Of a stretch of 64,000 nucleotides of DNA, positions 61,813 through 64,000 are shown in pieces. Within the stretch, counting starts at the first letter, position 1. Each line of letters opens with the position of its first letter. The translations under genes were made by a program, and so were the position numbers. The DNA is from Planctomycetaceae bacterium. GTDB lineage: Bacteria > Planctomycetota > Phycisphaerae > Phycisphaerales > UBA1924. The stretch lies in assembly GCA_027487735.1 (NCBI GenBank), contig JAIYDA010000060.1:1-64000 (forward strand). The letters are read 5' to 3'. The notes below the pieces were generated by a model, which was not told the DNA's origin, did no database searches, and was given only the letters and a program-made list of their open reading frames with translations.

Positions 61813-63831
61813 ATGCTGGTTTCCGCAGAATCTCGGCCCCGCAACCTGTCAGCCTGGCACGCGGGGCCGTTGCTGTTTGGCGATTGGGGCACAAGCCGCC
61901 TCTACGTCCTTGGCCTCGCTTTCTACTTCACGGGGCATGCAAGCCCCATCTATCTTGGCATCATGTCGCTCATCATGGTGGCGGTGGCATGGGGATACAC
62001 CATCGTCTGCCGGTGCTTTCCGGATGGTGGCGGTGTGTATGCGGCTGCCAAAAAGGTCAGCCCCCTGCTCGCGGTCATCGCCGCGACGCTGCTCATCTGC
62101 GATTTCATCGTGACCGCTGCACTCAGCGCGGTGGAGGCCTTCCACTACTTTGGCATGCACGGCAAGGCGATGATCCTTGCGAGCTGCATCGGCACGATCT
62201 TCGTGCTGGGCGTGCTGAACTGGTTTGGCAGCAAAGCCGCCGGAAGATTCGCACTCATCATCGCGATCTTCGCGATCGCCGCGAGCGCGATCGTGGGCGC
62301 GATGTGCCTCAAGCTGCTGCCCGATGGCCTTGCCGCGACGAAGTGGACGGTGCCGGGCGTCGACGACCCGTGGGAACGCTGGACGAGCCTGGTGCGCATC
62401 GTGCTCGCGCTCGCCGGCGTCGAGGCGGTGGCAAGCATGACGGGGCTGATGAAGCAGCCGGTAGCTCGCACCAGCAGAAGAACGATCTGGCCCGTGCTCA
62501 TCGAGGTCATCGCCCTCAACATGCTGTTTGGCATCGCCATCAACGCCCTGCCCGGGCGGCTCGAGACCACCGTGCCCGACTACGTGCGGCTCGAGCTGGG
62601 AGGCGTGGACGGCACGGGCCCCAAGTTCGCGAGTGACTTTCAGCCCGTTGATGCGGCCTACACGCCCACGCCCGAAGAGACGGCAAACATGCAGGAGGTG
62701 AAGGAGTATCGCAGCACAGCCCTGCGGGTGCTGGCAGAGCACGTGGGCACGACAAGCTTCGGTCCGCAGACCGGGCACGTACTGGGCATTGGCGCCGGCA
62801 TTGTGTTTGGGTTGCTGCTGCTCAGCGCCGTGAACACCGCGATCCTTGCCCTCGTGTCGGTGTTCTACGCGCTAGGGCAAGACAAAGAGCTGCCGCAATC
62901 GCTGACAAAGCTCAACTACTCGGGCGTGCCCTGGATAGGCCTCATCATCAGCGTCATTCTGCCCGCCGTCGTCCTGCTCATCGTGAGCGACGACAAGGCC
63001 CTCGGTGAGCTCTATGCCATCGGCGTCGTCGGCGCAATCGCCATCAACATGACCTGCTGCGCGCTGAACAAAGAGCTGGAGATCAAGGGCTGGGAGCGCA
63101 TGGGCCTCTGGGCCATCGCGATCCTCATGACCGCGATCTTCCTCACGATCGTGGTCGCCAAGCCCAACGCGACGCTCTTCGCGGGCGTCATCGTGGGCAG
63201 CGTGCTCATCGCGCGATACGCGGTGAAGTTTGCTGAAGCCAAGAAGCGCCTCGCTGAGCCCCTGCCCACGCCCCACGCGGGCTGGCTCGCAGAGCTGCCC
63301 AGCGGGCCCGTGCAAGGGCTCGAGCGCGAGAGTCGCATCATGCTCGCCGCGCGCGGCAGGGCCAACGCCGAATACGCCGTCGACCTCGCCCGCAAGCGCA
63401 AGGCAGCACTCTTCGCGATCTATGTCCGCACCCTGCGTGTGCTCGACGTCACGCCCGGTCAAGCCCCGCGGCTGGAGAGCGACCCCGAAGCGCAGGAGAC
63501 GCTGGGCACCGTCGCGGTGATTGCCAAGCGTGCGGGCGTGCCGTTCGTACCCATCTATGTCACCAGCCCCAACATCGCCGAGGAGATTCTCGACTACACC
63601 GTGACCTTCGCGTGCGACACGCTCATCATCGGCAAGAGCCAGCGCGGCACCCTGGCCCGCAAGGTGGGCGGAGACGTCGTCCGCCAAATCGCCGACACAC
63701 TGCCCGAGGGCGTGAGCCTCATCGCGCGCAGCACCGATGTGGTGCAGCGTGAGCCCGCGCCAAGCCTCGAAGCACCATCGCCCGCCGCTCCGCCCGCGCA
63801 CGACGCGAACAAGGACCACAAATCCCCGTGA
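61813..63831 (+). CDS. APC-family amino acid permease with C-terminal universal-stress-like domain
   Basis: About 12 TM segments (GDWGTSRLYVLGLAF; PDGGGVYAAAKK; VEAVASMTGLMKQP); soluble C-term RESRIMLAARGRANAEYAVDLARKRKAALFAIYVRTL...CDTLIIGKSQRGTLARKVGGDVV. Confidence 0.85.
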   Translation: MLVSAESRPRNLSAWHAGPLLFGDWGTSRLYVLGLAFYFTGHASPIYLGIMSLIMVAVAWGYTIVCRCFPDGGGVYAAAKKVSPLLAVIAATLLICDFIVTAALSAVEAFHYFGMHGKAMILASCIGTIFVLGVLNWFGSKAAGRFALIIAIFAIAASAIVGAMCLKLLPDGLAATKWTVPGVDDPWERWTSLVRIVLALAGVEAVASMTGLMKQPVARTSRRTIWPVLIEVIALNMLFGIAINALPGRLETTVPDYVRLELGGVDGTGPKFASDFQPVDAAYTPTPEETANMQEVKEYRSTALRVLAEHVGTTSFGPQTGHVLGIGAGIVFGLLLLSAVNTAILALVSVFYALGQDKELPQSLTKLNYSGVPWIGLIISVILPAVVLLIVSDDKALGELYAIGVVGAIAINMTCCALNKELEIKGWERMGLWAIAILMTAIFLTIVVAKPNATLFAGVIVGSVLIARYAVKFAEAKKRLAEPLPTPHAGWLAELPSGPVQGLERESRIMLAARGRANAEYAVDLARKRKAALFAIYVRTLRVLDVTPGQAPRLESDPEAQETLGTVAVIAKRAGVPFVPIYVTSPNIAEEILDYTVTFACDTLIIGKSQRGTLARKVGGDVVRQIADTLPEGVSLIARSTDVVQREPAPSLEAPSPAAPPAHDANKDHKSP

Positions 63832-64000
63832 GCCCACCCGTAAGCCCACCCCTGAGCCCACCCCTGAGCCAAGACCCGCACCAGCCCCCAGCGCCGCAAT
63901 CGCTCGATGCCCTGCGCAGCCGCATCGATGATGTTGATCGCCTGCTCGTCTCGCTGCTAAACGAGCGCGCCGCGCTTGCCGCAGCGATCGGCGACATCAA
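63828..64000 (+). CDS. N-terminal fragment with chorismate mutase domain (possibly pheA-type), truncated by window end
   Basis: GTG start overlapping the previous TGA; SLDALRSRIDDVDRLLVSLLNERAALAAAIGDIK matches the AroQ chorismate mutase N-term. Confidence 0.75.
   Translation, partial: MSPPVSPPLSPPLSQDPHQPPAPQSLDALRSRIDDVDRLLVSLLNERAALAAAIGDI

Overview
GC-rich bacterial chromosome segment. The C-terminal GC-type dockerin-like repeats and the gene content suggest Planctomycetota, probably Phycisphaerae (inference). From left to right it carries: pstSCAB; a stand-alone atpG; a minus-strand type IV pilus/type II secretion-like operon; rpsB-tsf; a LURP-one-like protein; a tandem-TIR protein; tRNA-Thr; tgt-yajC-secDF; a LysM protein; birA-nadC; argH; tRNA-Gly; tilS; btpA-like; a yhaM-like HD hydrolase; queF; truD; an imuA-imuB-dnaE2 mutasome cassette; a MmgE/PrpD protein; tRNA-Phe; two beta-helix proteins and a trypsin-like protease with dockerin-like tails; trpF; a PA0069-type radical SAM protein; amn; folK; an APC permease; and the start of a chorismate mutase gene. 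The most unusual signal is inside dnaE2. A 540-bp (180-codon) element, bounded by about 38-bp inverted arrays of an octamer (GGGATGGA), encodes an S23/23S-rRNA-IVS-type four-helix-bundle protein in an alternative frame while the dnaE2 frame stays open through it. A second, 'empty' hairpin of inverted octamer arrays (GTGTCGAG) sits in another loop of the same gene, also without breaking the frame. Together they suggest an IVS-like element family, possibly with MITE-like derivatives, that invades protein-coding genes. All calls come from reading the sequence and the supplied ORF track; no database searches were run.
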